NCBI GenBank assembly: GCA_964652645.1
Contig: CAZZCS010000055.1
Span: 1 to 16,279 of the forward strand
Length of the DNA: 16,279 bases
Source: CAZZCS01 sp964652645
Lineage (GTDB): Bacteria > Cloacimonadota > Cloacimonadia > Cloacimonadales > Cloacimonadaceae
Direction: 5' to 3'
The notes under the pieces are model-generated. The model saw nothing but the letters and a program-made list of their open reading frames with translations. It did not search any database and had not been told where the DNA came from. Position numbers and translations under genes: made by a program. Below are positions 16,002-16,279 of the stretch, piece after piece. Each line of letters starts with the position of its first letter. Position 1 is the first letter of the stretch.

Positions 16002-16030
16002 TTGACAAAAAGGCCTTTCCTTTTTAGTTG
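16002..16030 (+). promoter_or_regulatory. Promoter-like element and weak hairpin after nrdJ
   Basis: TTGACA at 16002-16007 lies 17 nt before TAGTTG at 16025-16030, a possible but poor -10. Between them is AAAGGCCTTT (16009-16018), as upstream of tRNA-Asp. The same bases also form AAAAAGG (16007-16013) pairing with CCTTTTT (16019-16025), which could act as a weak nrdJ terminator instead. Both readings remain possible. Confidence 0.4.
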
Positions 16031-16059
16031 GCAATAAAAATATGAATTTAGGAGAATAA

Positions 16060-16279
16060 ATGCGTTGCAATCATTGTAATGCAAGGCTTGGGATCCACGA
16101 TCTCTGGTGCGTAACCTGTGGAAAGCAGACGCCAGTGGTCAAAAACGATCTTTCTGCCCTGAAGAGTATAAAAGAAACCTGGATGCACTACACTGAGTTT
16201 AAGTCCAAGAATATTCCTGCAGCTGCCTTCAGTGTCTTTTTAGGAATAATACCAATTGTAGCACTGATATGGTTGTTCA
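16060..16279 (+). CDS. Zinc-ribbon membrane protein, 3' partial
   Basis: The gene starts at ATG 16060, with TAGGAG at 16049-16054 spaced 5 nt, and runs off the window after 73 codons. The visible N-terminus MRCNHCNARLGIHDLWCVTCGKQ has two CxxC pairs (C3/C6 and C17/C20) spaced as in small zinc-ribbon domains. A linker of about 25 residues (KNDLSALKSIKETWMHYTEF) follows, and then a hydrophobic helix beginning near residue 55 (AAFSVFLGIIPIVALIWLF). This is the layout of zinc-ribbon-plus-membrane proteins of unknown function; the rest of the protein is not visible. It is preceded by the promoter-like element at 16002. Confidence 0.75.
   Translation, partial: MRCNHCNARLGIHDLWCVTCGKQTPVVKNDLSALKSIKETWMHYTEFKSKNIPAAAFSVFLGIIPIVALIWLF

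Noticed and set aside
16042..16059. Five-codon frame (MNLGE) ending right at the next ATG
   Set aside because: It has no ribosome site of its own and simply contains the ribosome site of the following gene; too short to call a leader peptide without comparison.

Overview
The window looks like chromosomal DNA of a Gram-negative anaerobe, most likely a member of the Cloacimonadota (WWE1, relatives of Candidatus Cloacimonas acidaminovorans). Three things point that way. A 278-residue protein carries, at the same residue numbers as I recall for the structurally studied Cloacimonas enzyme, every active-site residue of 3-keto-5-aminohexanoate cleavage enzyme. A partial secreted protein ends in a type IX (Por) secretion-type sorting domain. 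A lipopolysaccharide Kdo transferase implies an outer membrane. The taxonomic call is an inference from gene content; no 16S rRNA is present. Every gene I support is on the + strand.

Layout: (1) 1-1299 is the 3' end of a large secreted, beta-rich surface protein. (2) 1300-1672 is the only long gene-free stretch. It holds a striking near-perfect palindrome with four CTCGAG sites and a sigma70-like promoter. (3) 1673-1786 is tRNA-Asp(GUC) with a strong terminator, ending only 13 nt before the next gene. (4) 1800-8377 is a very compact six-gene run with overlaps or 1-nt gaps: waaA, an AmmeMemoRadiSam-type radical SAM enzyme, a membrane-anchored NusG-domain-II protein, a glycosyltransferase-like/Ppx-GppA fusion, a DAHP synthase and miaB. 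(5) 8501-12835 is a second run: yicC, a small two-helix membrane protein, RNase R and glutamate racemase. (6) 12910-15997 is a pair: kce (lysine fermentation) and nrdJ (B12-dependent ribonucleotide reductase), 1 nt apart. (7) 16060 to the end is the start of a zinc-ribbon membrane protein.

Functionally this is mostly housekeeping: envelope (WaaA, MurI, perhaps the fusion protein), aromatic amino acid entry (DAHP synthase), tRNA modification (MiaB), RNA turnover (YicC, RNase R), dNTP supply (NrdJ) and amino-acid fermentation (Kce). I see no phage, transposase, CRISPR array or toxin-antitoxin module. The items most worth a second look are the glycosyltransferase-Ppx/GppA fusion, the palindromic element, the promoter-less position of waaA behind a tRNA terminator, a motif shared by two promoter regions with a palindrome in the spacer, and the pairing of kce with nrdJ.
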